From assembly GCA_021464415.1 (NCBI GenBank), contig CM038468.1:992001-1056000 (forward strand): 64,000 bases of DNA. Reading direction: 5' to 3'. Made by a program: the position numbers and the translations under genes. A model generated the notes under the pieces. That model saw only the letters and a list, made by a program, of their open reading frames with translations, searched no databases and had not been told where the DNA came from. Positions 20,379 to 32,402 of the stretch are shown here, piece after piece. Numbering within the stretch: position 1 is the stretch's first letter; every line of letters starts with the position of its first letter. The DNA is from Lonicera japonica. Taxonomy: Eukaryota > Streptophyta > Magnoliopsida > Dipsacales > Caprifoliaceae.

Positions 20379-23149
20379 TAAGCAACCACTCTATCTTTAT
20401 ATGCTTCTTTCTTTCAACAAAAACAATTATAAAGTAGAATGAATTATATTAGTATATACTGACAAAAATGATCCAACAATTATATAAATTTTATATGTGT
20501 GTATATATATATATATATAAAGACAAGGTAATAATGAGACTATATATATTAGTAGAATAGAAACATAGCTTCAACATTTTACACATGTATCTACATTTGT
20601 CTTTCTTTTTTTTTCTTTTTTCTTTTTTTAATAAATGTATCTACAAATGTCAAATTGTAGGAAACTAAGAAATTATAGGGGTACACAAATATTTCACTAT
20701 ATAATAATTAAAAAAATATTTTTTCATCCAAAGTATCAAACTATAACAAAGTTCATAACCAAAAATTTGATCTTTGACTCTCCAAATAGTAATAATGTAT
20801 AAAAAACACAACTACGGCTAAAGACATAAAACATAAAAGAACATCTAATTTTTTTCAAGCAATTACAGAAACCATAAAATACAAATTCATAGAGTTTTAT
20901 GCATGCTTTAAGTGAAAACCTTGCAGTCAAATAGGTCTTCAAATCTACAACTCCCTCAATTGACTTTATCAATGCTACGTCTGCAGATTTTTGTCATCTT
21001 TCTTCAGCCTTCCCACTAGTATTACTATCACTATTCCTATAGTCACACTAGCTGCAAGCTTGGTGGGTTTTGGTTTGCACTTGAAGATGGAATATACATA
21101 GAGGTGTATGTGAGAGAGAGAATAAGAGAGAAGATGTAGCCTTTGATTTATGAAGCCCAACAATATTTGATTTTTCTTTTGGTAGTAAAAAAAAGTTAAA
21201 AGAGTGGAAAAGGATGAAAAGTTAAAAGTTTATATAATTGCACTCACCTCTCATTAGGCGGGTATTACAAGTGTTAATAATAATAAATTTACCATAGGTG
21301 GTGTTTGTTGCAAGGGGGTGTTTGTGGCAAATATGAGGATGTAAATAATGCCACCCTTTATAAATAAATAAATTTTTTAAATTAAAACAAAATAAATTAA
21401 TTTTGTTTTTACGATAAGGCCATCAAAAACAAATTAAAAATATTGATGTCCTTCTAATTTTCATTTATAACATGAGAAGATTGAGATTGAATATAAGAAG
21501 AAAGAATCAGAGAAGAATTAAAGATTGAGATTGAATATGCATGAGAAGATTGAGATTGAAACAAGTGTTTTTCTTTTTTTTCTTTTTGGAAATTTGCATT
21601 ATTAATTAAAAAAATCATTTTTAATATATATACACAAATGAATAAATAAATAAATTGGTGCCCCTTTTAATTTTTAAGCCCCGGGTGATAAATGGATTCC
21701 AGTAGAGTTTTTTTTAAACATATCAATAAGCTAGACCCATGCTGCGAGTTGTTTCATGCCATAAATAAACTCAAACACTCAAGAAATCCATTAGACTCGG
21801 GAAAATTATATATATATACATTAAGTTATACCAGTGTAAAATTAAGAAATTTTACAATCGTCCACAACTTTTTCTCAAATTTATAATATATCAATTTCAT
21901 TATTAAATAAGTAATTTTTATTATGTTTATCAAGCATGCAAAGTTTCAAATCAATCCGATATTTATTACTATATAATCACCATACATATTTTTACTTAAT
22001 TTTCTTAAGATTCATAATTCAATATATAATACAATTATAATGAGAGACTTCTGCATCTTCGACTACTTTAATATTTTGCATACATGTTTAAGATATTAAA
22101 AATTTATAATTAAGCAATTCAACGACAGATTAATGAATTGAAAATTTTAGATAAAGTTATGGGCGAGTGTAAAATTTTTTGGTTTTACACTATCTGCAAC
22201 TTGAATCATCCCCATGTTTTATGTATAAAGAGAGTTATGCTATAAAGAGGGACTCCATCTATTTAATAAAAAGAACCAATTTCCATTTGGAAGGATAAGC
22301 AGATGAATTTTTAAGAAGATTTGTAGAAATAATCTATATATGATGAGTAGATCACCTACACCAAATTTCATTAAAAAAAATCAACCTAGAAGTGGTTGAA
22401 ATGATAATTAAAATCTTTAACGGCCGAAAATGCACTTATAAATTAATTTTTCAATATACTCAACTACATTAATTTTTTTTATGAAATTTGGTTGAAGTAA
22501 TATACTCCATATATAAACCATCTTTACAAATTTTCATTAAAAAAAATCATCCATTTACTCTTCCAAATCGGCATTCCTTCTTTTTGTTAAAGTGAGAGAT
22601 TGTCTTTATAACCTAGCTATATATTTATGGAGTAAACTAACCCAAGTCAAGTTTCACTTTAGCCATTAAACTTTAAAATGCTCAATTTCTTAAATTATTT
22701 AACAAGTCTCAATTTAACTCTTCCATCCAATTTATTGATTTAGTTGGACAGAATCAAGTCACATGCACAATACATAACTCGTTTCAAGGACAAAATGTCA
22801 TTTTTCAAAAGCTGTTAAAGAAAAAATTGTTTCGGTTTTTTTTAAACACCCGTTCATGTGCACGGCATATAGCTTAGTTCATATTTTTTAAATGCGATTT
22901 TTTATGTATTTTGATTACCTTCTATTTGATTGGAATTTTTAAATATTAAATTTAAAATTTAGTTTTAAGCATAGTTTTAAAAACTGTTTTTCAATTCGAT
23001 TTGTATATGGTACACTATTTTTAAAACTTTACAAAAAATATAATATTTTTTAAATTTTTTCTAAAATACAAAAGAAAAAAACAAACAAATAAAAAAATCT
23101 CTTTACTTGAAATATATTTTAAAAAAAACCCCTAACATTTTTGTATTGA
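20379..23149. other. AT-rich gene-free stretch
   Basis: No gene is supported. It contains an (AT)n tract near 20503-20518 and a pyrimidine tract near 20600. A TATA-like TTATATAAAC on the minus strand lies near 21228-21237; the open frame downstream lacks an ATG at its start and has no family signature. Confidence 0.45.
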
Positions 23150-25300
23150 AATATTAATTGAGAATAAGATAGAAGAATTGTATTCAATATGTATTAGTAC
23201 AAAGGATAACTATATTTATAAGTTTGCGTATGTGATGAGAATGATAAATTATTCATATAAGGAAATACACAGCTGTGCCAACTATACACAATATATTTTA
23301 ACACTCCCTTTCAATTTGGTGTATATATATTGAACATGCCCAATTTGCTAATTAACTTGGAGAATATCTTATTAGACACTGCCTTGGTGAGTATGCCATC
23401 CATCTAATCTTTCAAGCGCATATGAGGCACTGCGACTACATTTTCTTCCAATTTCTCTTTGATAAAGAATGTATTCACTTCCACATATTTGGTTGTATCA
23501 CGTTGAACTAGATTTTTTGTAATATCACACGCTGCCATGTTATCACAATATAACATCACAGGTTATCTCGGCGGATAACCTGTCAGTTAATAACAGCTTC
23601 AACCACAATAATTCTTAGAGTCCAATTGTCATTCAATAATCTTGTTTTGATAATAATAATAAATTAAACTATGTGTAATTTAACTTAGTTGATGTTTTAA
23701 GTTATAGCCACTATAATTGATTACACGGATTTTCAAAAAGTTTCAACACTTAAATCAAACCTCTTGACAATCACGAAACGAAGGAAGAAAAGGAAACGAA
23801 GACAAATAATTTGTTTGATATTTATAAATTAAGTGAGTGTCTTATAAAAGATCTTGTTGATTTATATAGCCATGAGACAAGAATATTCTAAAAACATTTT
23901 TACCGAAAAATAGTAATCTTAAAAAATTCAAAATTTATATGAACAATTTTTGTTATAACTACATTGCAAAATATCCCCCAAGCCTAATGTAGAACATGTA
24001 AAAAATTGGATTTTTGGCTTGGTCTAGACCAGTCTCCATCAGCCTACATTTCCAGCCTACTCAGCATCAGTATATCATTCAACCTTCAAAAATCATCATT
24101 CTTTGTAAATAAAATCCATTTTTCAAAAGGTGCCTTCAGATAAATGATAATTTTCATAGTGAGAGGTGTATCCATAGAAATAGCAAGAGGGATTTCTAGA
24201 GTATTGAGGGTGTTTCATATATTTGATAAGAATACTTTAGAGGTTTGATCAAAGGAGATGATTATGCTAACCGAGCGCGGAGTGGGGTTTTCAAGCCGAA
24301 CCGTTAATTAACTATTGGTTCTACTCATCTCTTATCTTTTATATTGTGTTAGTTATTCATTTTGCTTGGAATTATCTTTGAATTGCTTGATAAATATAGA
24401 TATAATAATATTTTCAAGTTTTAAAAATCCTTAAATTTTAAAAATCCTATTCACCCCCCCTCTAGTATGTACACAACTGCCATTTTTTGTTTCAATAAAT
24501 GAGAAACATAAGCATTCCCACCGATCTCTTATAATGTCATTTATCAACTTGATCAGTTTCAATTTCTGACTTCAAACGTTCTTTTATTGGTATATCTGAT
24601 GGTTGTCAAATACAAATACCAGTCTCACTTAATCAAAATCCAATGCATACTTCCCCTGAGATAGGAAAATGCTTTGAAGATCTAGACACCTTAATTCCAA
24701 AAAAAACTTCAATTAGCTAATTTTTTTCATCTCTAACTCCAAGATAGATATTTTTTCAATGCTTCCCATCGACATGGGTCAGTCCTAGTGACCACCATGT
24801 CATCAACATAAACAATAAGTGATGTAATATTCCTATGACACTTCTTTAAAAATAATATATATTCATAATTACTCTGATTCTAATATAACCTTCCCATTAA
24901 TCTAGCAAATCTCATGAACCAAGTTCTTAGAGACTGTTTCAAACCATACAACGACTTCTTTAATTTAAAAACCTTGTTTCTATGTTCCATATGAACACTG
25001 TACTATGGTGGGAGCTCCATGTATACCTATTTTTCTAAATTACCATGCAAATGCATTCTTCACATCGAACTGTTTTAGTGGCTTGGCAATCTAGATTTTC
25101 TGCCAAAGATAGCATGACTTACACAATGTTAATTTTCATCACTAGCGCAAATGTCTCAAGATAATCAATCTTATGTGTCTATGCATAGCATTTGTTACTA
25201 GAATCGTTTTAAATCATTTAATAGTTATATCTACCTTTTATTTCACAATGTACACCCATCCGTAACCAACAAGTTTCTTCCCTACTGGCAATTCAACTCT
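23150..25300 (-). pseudogene. Decayed Copia element fragment (RT, RNase H and 3' LTR)
   Basis: Read on the minus strand, from about 25290 to 24660 it gives a stop-riddled Copia RT: ELPVGKKLVGYGWVYIVK at the start, KQFDVKNAFAW (NAFL-type motif), and a decayed YVDD region near 24800. RNase H remains at about 23560-23330 (DTTKYVEVNTFFIKEKLEE, DGILTKAVSNKIFSKLISKLG). A polypurine tract AAAGGGAG precedes TGTTAAAATATATTG at about 23300, which begins an LTR running down to about 23150. There are many stops and frame changes, so this is an old copy. An LTR-like sequence (23600-24475) splits it. Confidence 0.82.
23600..24475 (+). mobile_element. LTR-like insertion in the Copia fragment
   Basis: The sequence has the signature of a plant Copia LTR: near the left end AATCTTGTTTTGATAATAAT, in the middle GAGCGCGGAGTGGGGTTTTC then AAGCCGAACCG, and at the right end CCTATTCACCCCCCCTCTAG. 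All of these occur in reverse complement in the solo LTR at 47188-48566, so the two are related families. Exact ends and a target duplication could not be fixed. It separates the RT and RNase H parts of the older element, consistent with later insertion and solo-LTR formation. Confidence 0.6.
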
Positions 25301-25550
25301 TTTCCATTGTGAACACCCCTTGTGACCCTCGCAAAAATCCATTTTTCGAAAATGTACTAACATGTACACCGAGTTCCAAACTTGCTAGGAATTTAGAAAG
25401 GCCCAAAAGACTAATTCATGCATTAACGAAGTCTACTAGGGAAATTGAGGTATCTTGTGTGTATAGAAATCCCACTCGTGTTTTCAAAAGTGTATCTCGG
25501 GCAAGTCAGAATGGAACCAGTGGTAGTCAAGCAATTGTACGGAACCTTCC
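25301..25550. other. Flank of the complete Copia element
   Basis: Non-repetitive to the eye, with no family signature in either strand. The open frame on the plus strand runs straight into the LTR and is not supported as a gene. The last five bases, CTTCC (25546-25550), are the left copy of the target duplication of the following element. Confidence 0.5.
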
Positions 25551-26018
25551 TGTTAGAATTAATCCCTAAAATCAACATGTTAAATCATCAAGATATAAAT
25601 TAAGACAATGAAACCGCGTACCTGGATTCATGATAAATGCGGAATATGAGGATCGATCACAATAACAGTATGGATCGAGCGGGTATGTGGTCTTCCTCAA
25701 CCAAATCGCTTTAGTGTCTTGATGGGAATTTTGATTCTCTTCTAGATGGGGAGAAGGGAGCCGTAATTTGATTTGGTGTATTGGGGACCATAACCCTAAT
25801 ATCAACTTTATATACAAACTAATTAGAGTTCCCATTAAACCCTAATAAGCCCATATGAGGTATCTACACATTTGGCCCACATTAATTTGAGTAGTCTATG
25901 GGCTTCACTAAAAATTAATTAGACCACTAAAAATTAGCCCATTACTTTAAATAGCAAATATAATTGAAATATTATAATATGTTGCCCACATAAATTAGAA
26001 AATATAAATTTTCTAACA
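25551..26018 (-). repeat. 3' LTR of the complete Copia element
   Basis: It begins TGTTAGAATTAATCCC and ends TTTTCTAACA on the + strand, so TGTTAGAA is a short terminal inverted repeat. It is 468 bp, the same length as the partner LTR. Confidence 0.95.
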
Positions 26019-26030
26019 ATCTCCCACTTG
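26019..26030 (-). other. Polypurine tract of the complete Copia element
   Basis: On the minus strand the sequence AAGTGGGAGAT directly precedes the 3' LTR (TGTTAGAA). This is the expected priming site for second-strand synthesis. Confidence 0.8.
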
Positions 26031-26599
26031 GGCTACATATTACTCCTGAAACAATTATATCACAGAATTCTTTAAGCGCGCATCCGTATGCTATTTATCC
26101 TTAGACTTCTCCTTAAACAATCTGGTCTATCTCATGTACGAGTAATGGAATTACCGCAACTTTTATCACAGTAAAGTCGTGACTAAACCACGATTATCAC
26201 CATACTAATACACTTAATAACATAGATCAAATGTGGATGAGTAGCATGGAAATTACATGCAATGTGATCTTAGACATGCCTATTTCCAACTGGCCCAACT
26301 TTAATGAGATCAACATTAACCGTCCAAACTTTATGTTAAACCACAATGGAAGAAATAAAACAAATATTCAGAGTTAAGACGAAAATAAACCATCTTCTTT
26401 ATTCTGCAGAAAATATGCGTCTAAATAAAAGAACATCCTGGATACCAACTCCCACTAAACAAGCACTTTATTAGATAACACAAAATCCAAATGAGCAATA
26501 TACTCAAGAAATACCTTATGTGTTAAGCCTTTAGTGAACAGATCCGTAATCATGGAGTTTGTACTTATATGCTCTATAGACACAACAACTCTGAACTCC

Positions 26600-29250
26600 T
26601 TTTTTTTAACAACGAAAAACCTTAATATCTATGTGCTTTAGATTTTCGAAAAATTTATGTTGTTGTCGAATATAGCAAAATCAATTATTGTCACAAAATA
26701 TCTTTAATGATCTTTCGATACTATCTACAATTCGCAGCCTAGTGACAAAATTGTGCAGCTATATCCTATCCAAAAAATCGAAATCAGAACACCATATGAT
26801 CTCCAACTGATTTGATTTTCGATATGTAAGTATATAATCTTTTTGTTCTCTTTAAATACCGTATAACCCTTTAATTGGCTGCTTTCCGAAGATATATCAT
26901 AGGGTTACTTAAATATCTACCAAATATCTTTACTATGAACGCTAAACCCAAATGCGTACATACTTTATAATACATCAGACTCCCTATAACTGATGCATAA
27001 GGAATCTTTTGCATCTCTTTCTTTTCAACTTTATTTTGGGGCACTTGTTGTGACATAAATTGTCTCCTTTAACAATGGGAGTATCTCCTGAATGACAATC
27101 TTTCATGCCAAATCTGATAAGAATTCTTTCGATATATCTCTTTCGTGAAAACCCTAAGATACCCGACAATAATGTCGATGTATCTGTATTCCTAATACAA
27201 AAGAGATATTATCAACATAAAATACCAAGACTACTCCCACTGAACTTATGATATACATAATCATCAATCGGATTTATCTCAAAACCTTACGACATAATAA
27301 CTTGATGAAATATGTAATACCATTGACGAAAAACTTCCTTAAGGCCATAGATGGATTTCTTTAATTTAACTTCTTCTTGAGATTGTTGAGTTTGCTATAC
27401 AGGAAGTTTTTTTTCAACATTGTCTTGATGATCCTAATTTGCATATGAAACAATGTCAGAAATTTGATCATAATCATTGTTAATAGCAGTACTTGGAATT
27501 TGAATAAATTCATTTTCAAAGACAATGTTTCTAACTTTATCTTCCCCCTCAAACTCAATAATCTCAAGAAATTTGGCATTTCCGTCTTAATAAAGGATTT
27601 ATTCAAGGGATCATAAAATTTATAATCTCTCGATCTTTTAGTGTATCTAACAAAGTAGCAGCTTATAATATTGAGTCCAATTTCTGTTCTTTATAACCTT
27701 ACCACAGCTGGACAACCTATTTTAGCAACTGCTTTGATGTAACAATGCTTAAAAAATATGCTGCAATCTTAAGTGGTTCTTCCTAGAGTCATCATGGTAG
27801 AGAATAATGATTAATCACGCTCCTTACCATATCCTTAAGCTTTTGTTTTATCTCTCAGCAACACTGTTCATACTAGGTTTGCCTAGCATGGTGTACTGTG
27901 AGACGATTCTACATTTCTCTAGGAATTTCACAAAAGTCCAGAACGTTGTTTACCTTATCCGTGATATCTACCGTAGTATTTACCACCACGGTCAGGTTTC
28001 ACGGCCTTAACTTTCTTGCCTAGCTGATTTTCAACTCCAACTATGAAAATCATAACAACGTTTAAGGATTGTAATTTCTCATTAACTGAATATAGGTACC
28101 CTTAATAATTGTCATGAACATAATAAAATATTGTTAACCATTCTAGAAGGCCGTATAGAACAGTTCACATATATCGTCATGAATTAGTTCTTAGACAATT
28201 GAATTCCTTATGGCACCTAGTTTCCTTATGTTTGTCCATTCCCCTTTACACATTAAATACAGATTTTAAAATCTGTTGAATCAAGGGGTTTTAAGAATTT
28301 CACAAGTCTCTTAATTCTCTATTTAGAGATTTATCCCAAATACTTGTGCCATAACATGGAAGAATTCTTATCAGTTAATTTATGCTTTGTATCACGTGAA
28401 TCAATTTACAAGGTCTCATTATATGAGGTGGTTGTATCCGTATATAAGTTATCAATTAAAGAAATAGCAGCAAAATATTTGAATTTTGAAAAAGACTTAA
28501 CTTTATTCTTTTCAAATGAATAATAATAACCGTATTTGTCCAAATAAAAATAGAAATTATGTCTAAATGACAATACCATATAAGTTTCTCCCAAATTCAA
28601 AAGTAACTGGTCTTTAATGATAACTTAAAATTCCTTAAAACCTCAATTGTAACTGTTTCGCCACTACCCTGATAGATGAATATTTCAACATCAATTGGCT
28701 TTTGGCTCTACATATAACCTCTAAACACACTTAGGTGAGTAGTGTCACCAAAATCTACTCACAAAGTAATCACATGTACATAAGTTAAACTAACTACCGA
28801 ACAAACCATAATGAGAAGTATATCCTACTTTACACGCCAAATGACGTATTTAAAACATTACTACGTCTATCCTTCTTGCAAAATTAACTGACAAATTCTT
28901 TATCATGTTTCTTTTGCAATTACTATAGTGTTGTTCTAACTGCAGCTTCTTAATTTTTATCCTTTATCCTTTCCTTTAGAGGTGTTTGCTAGATGAGTAA
29001 CCACTGTCTTTTATCGCTAAATCTTTTATTCTCCTTGCACACTGTAAAATATGAACTCATTAAGAGATCATTAACTTATCCTTATGAGTATTGTAACTCA
29101 TTATAAATTAACTGTATTGTGCAAAAAGAGAAATAAAGAACTTGATACACGAGCAAGTCATTAGACAACCCTAGCTTTAGTGCATTTAATTTGAAAGCGA
29201 TATCAGACATTTTCATAATGTACTTCCCTTATGTTCCTTTTTCTTATACC
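26600..29250 (-). pseudogene. Copia gag-pol remnant in the complete element
   Basis: The minus-strand translation is recognisable only in pieces. Near 28700-28400 there are protease-to-integrase spacer traces (a GSGETV-like stretch, then FGRN and decayed FG...LS motifs). At 27700-27450 there is an integrase/RT linker (EFEGEDKVRNIVFENEF). KSIYGLKEVFRQWYYIFHQV follows almost at once at about 27370-27310, so most of the RT palm, including its first catalytic Asp, is deleted. A second deletion removes the block after the YVDD position, where SGILGFSRKRYIERILIRFG follows at about 27167. Then come DTPIVKGDN, PYASVIGSLMY at about 26985 and RNase H traces with KHIDIKVFRC near 26620. Stops and frame changes occur throughout, and no catalytic domain is complete. 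Confidence 0.85.
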
Positions 29251-29529
29251 TTATTGAAACAAGACTAATCAGAAGGTTACTTGTTTCAGCCTTTTTGTTT
29301 TGGCAAAATATTTTTATAATTTCTTTAAGGAACTAAGTATCATTTTTCTCATAAAGCCCCAAAAAAATTCATGGAATAGAAGCGTTCTATTTCCAATTCT
29401 TAAAATTTGTGCCGTTAAGCACCGATACCAAATTTATGTTGGCAGATATATAAAGCATAACTTAAAATTGAATAGAGAACAAATTATAAAAATTACAAGC
29501 TTACAATTAATATAAATGTCATAACATAT

Positions 29530-30400
29530 TAACAAACAATATATATGAATGACACAATTATCCAAATTATCAATAATGGGTCCCCATCACAAGATACCTA
29601 GCACAACGTTGATATTTTGTCTTTGGACAGAAACATCAACTTGTAATTGGTCATCTCAACGCAGTAATCAAATATAAATAACAAATCCTGTCAAATAATA
29701 GGACTTCCTTTGGGCCGACATATTATTCACATGAAAAACTTGATTGTCATATTATATTTATTACCACAAGTGTACATGTTATTCGGCCAAACAATAACCT
29801 TCCTTTGGGCCGATTATTATTCGCATAAATAACAATTACACACATCTTAATATTCTAAAATAAATAAATTTACGCGATAAATGTTACTTTAGCAACTTAT
29901 CGGTTCAATTCATCTATTTCAAATTATCAGACAATTTGTGCTTCGTATCCTTATAATCTAAAAAAAAATAGATTTTCTGTATTAATGAGATTTGCAAAGC
30001 ATAAACCTTATTTTTCCCACATTGACGCGTACTGCAATTTGGATTACTGACAGTCTGGGACATGCGTACCCAAACAAGACTATAATAAGCACTCTCAATA
30101 TAGGAATCAAATGTTGATAATAATTTCTGTCAAACAAAAAGCCTTTCTTTGGATTGACTTATTGCTCACATGAAAACCTAATAATTATCACACATTTATT
30201 CTCACGCGTATGTTTATTATTCTGCCAAATAATAATCTTCCTTTGGGCTGATTATTAAATGCATGAATAATAACCACACAAATATCGAGAGAAAATAATG
30301 TCTATTATTTGGCCAAATAATAACTTTCCTTTGGGCCAATAATTATTTGCATAAATAATAAACATTAATATCTAAATAAATAATAAGCTTGATCCATATC
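29530..30400 (-). repeat. Leader repeats of the Copia element
   Basis: A phrase like CTTCCTTTGGGCCGATTATT recurs at about 29704, 29801, 30144, 30238 and 30327, spaced mostly 88-97 bp apart, often preceded by GGCCAAATAATAA and followed by GCATGAATAATAA. The flanking words are partly complementary (AATAATAA...TTATTATT), so each unit can form a hairpin. The array lies between the primer binding site and gag, i.e. in the untranslated leader. Confidence 0.7.
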
Positions 30401-30980
30401 CTTAATCACAATAGATACAAGAATAAAATTCTCCACTCTTAATATATGTCAATAGATGCTTAAAAAATATATACACATATTACACAATAAAGAGCCATAT
30501 TCTGGATCCACATATATTAAGTTAAACCTTTAAAAAAAATTACCTTACTTGCATACATACACATATTGAATCAACAAATTGAATTCAACCAATGAATATA
30601 TATATATATATATATTGTAAAGCCATAGCTGACATCCGAATTCAGTCAAAATTAAATTCAAACAAACCATTAATATATATATACAATCAAAAGCAACTAT
30701 ATATATAAAAGTAAACACAAAAGTTAGGAGTGGTCTCCCGCAGATCAAGAAAAAGGACAACTAAGGCAAGTGAAATTTTCCGCCGCACGTCAATGCCTAG
30801 AATTATTTACAGAGAATCACAGAGCCTTTCGCCAATTTTTTTTTTTATTCACTGCCGCATGTCATAATCATCTGAAACTATTGTTCTTTAATATGTAATA
30901 TCCTTATAATTATTATAACTGAATTTTATTATTATATAATAATAATTTTCTAAATTTCTTAATGAATTAACATGAAGTTC

Positions 30981-30991
30981 CTCTGATACCA
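30981..30991 (-). other. Primer binding site (initiator Met tRNA type)
   Basis: The minus strand reads TGGTATCAGAG two bases after the end of the 5' LTR. This is the standard Copia primer site and fixes the orientation of the element. Confidence 0.9.
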
Positions 30992-30993
30992 CT

Positions 30994-31461
30994 TGTTAGA
31001 ATTAATCCCTAAAATCAACATGTTAAATCATCAAGATATAAATTAAGACAATGAAACCGCGTACCTGGATTCATGATAAATGCGGAATATGAGGATCGAT
31101 CACAATAACAGTATGGATCGAGCGGGTATGTGGTCTTCCTCAACCAAATCGCTTTAGTGTCTTGATGGGAATTTTGATTCTCTTCTAGATGGGGAGAAGG
31201 GAGCCGTAATTTGATTTGGTGTATTGGGGACCATAACCCTAATATCAACTTTATATACAAACTAATTAGAGTTCCCATTAAACCCTAATAAGCCCATATG
31301 AGGTATCTACACATTTGGCCCACATTAATTTGAGTAGTCTATGGGCTTCACTAAAAATTAATTAGACCACTAAAAATTAGCCCATTAATTTAAATAGCAA
31401 ATATAATTGAAATATTATAATATGTTGCCCACATAAATTAGAAAATATAAATTTTCTAACA
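30994..31461 (-). repeat. 5' LTR of the complete Copia element
   Basis: Same length and sequence as 25551-26018 except for one base. It would contain the element's promoter. On the minus strand TATA-like sequence TATATAAAGTTGATAT lies at about 31256-31241. Confidence 0.95.
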
Positions 31462-31466
31462 CTTCC

Positions 31467-32402
31467 CATACTCCAATTAATCTTAAATTTGGATAGAAGA
31501 TACAAGACACATTGGGAAGAACATATCCAAAATTCAACTTCTTCAAACATTGGATCATTAAGAATTAATTTGTTTATTGTGCAATTATGATCAAAGTACC
31601 CTTCATACCAATCGAAGCAAATGGAGACCTTTTCGAACTCCAATTGACCTTAAATTTGGATACAAGATAGAATACATCTGGGGACAAAACAGATCCAAAA
31701 CTCAGAAAAATCCAATGGCTAAAACCTCACTTGTCATACGACAAGTACCTTTCCTAGGCAAAAAAAAACTCTTCATACCAATCAGAGCAAACAGAGGCCT
31801 TCCCAAACTCCAATCAACCTGAACACTTAACAGGATCTAAAAGACATCTAGGGGAAATACGTGTCCAAAAATTAGCATGATCCAATAGTGAAAAGTCTTA
31901 ACAATAGCACTTGTCCTGTGACAATATCTTCATTTTAGGGTGGGTTTTTTTTGCCTCCAAAGACTATGCAGCTATATATAAACCCCCTTCCATTCATATC
32001 TTTCATCCACAATTACTGTGATCTTGTGGTACACACCAAAAGACTTATATTATCTCCCTCTGAGAGGGCTCAGGTTGTAATACCCCGTGTCCCATTTTTC
32101 ATGGTAATCCTCCTTATAAACTTGGTTACGGCTTAATCTCCACTTTGTAGGATGAATCATTGATTCGGGTTCCATATGCGTGATCCAACACATCTAGCAT
32201 GTCACGTTACACAAAAGACACATCTCCTATATCTTTTAACTGTACGTACAGGTTTTGCAAGTGTTATCCTCAACAATCATTTAGCTTGTTTTGAAATGGA
32301 TGAAGCGGATATAGTACTCTAAACTATTGAATGTAGGTCCTGAACTAGGTCTATTATTATAAACAAAAAGTTATCAATAATCAATGTGTAAGAAAATAAT
32401 AC
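31467..32402 (+). repeat. Degenerate tandem repeat (about 170 bp) and TATA-bearing sequence
   Basis: ACTCCAATTAATCTTAAATT at about 31471, ACTCCAATTGACCTTAAATT at about 31638 and ACTCCAATCAACCTGAAC at about 31808 start three diverged units of roughly 167-170 bp, each with a later CATCTGGGGA-like and GTCCAAAAATTAG-like phrase. After them CTATATATAAACCCCC at 31972-31987 looks like a TATA box. TTGTAATACCCCGTGTCC near 32076 resembles the start of a Gypsy-type LTR but no matching end was found. The Copia element inserted at the left edge of this array. Confidence 0.55.

Larger units (their letters stand above)
25551..31461 (-). mobile_element. Complete, structurally young Copia element with a defective interior
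   Basis: Two 468-bp LTRs (25551-26018 and 30994-31461) differ at one position as read here: CCCATTACTTT at about 25941 against CCCATTAATTT at about 31382. The 5-bp duplication CTTCC flanks the element at 25546-25550 and 31462-31466. Orientation is minus: the primer binding site TGGTATCAGAG (complementary to initiator Met tRNA) reads leftwards from 30991, and the polypurine tract AAGTGGGAGAT reads into the left LTR at 26019. Total length is 5,911 bp. The interior is a Copia polyprotein with dozens of stops, frame changes and deletions. LTR identity argues for very recent insertion or LTR conversion; the coding decay argues that the element did not supply its own enzymes. Confidence 0.95.

Noticed and set aside
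20975..21163. 62-codon minus-strand frame with a hydrophobic stretch and an upstream TATA-like sequence
   Set aside because: The frame begins at TTG rather than ATG and shows no family signature; a short non-coding transcript is possible but unsupported.
25309..25569. 86-codon frame on the plus strand entering the Copia LTR
   Set aside because: Its last codons lie in the LTR, so it is not a conserved gene end, and the upstream part matches no family I recognise.
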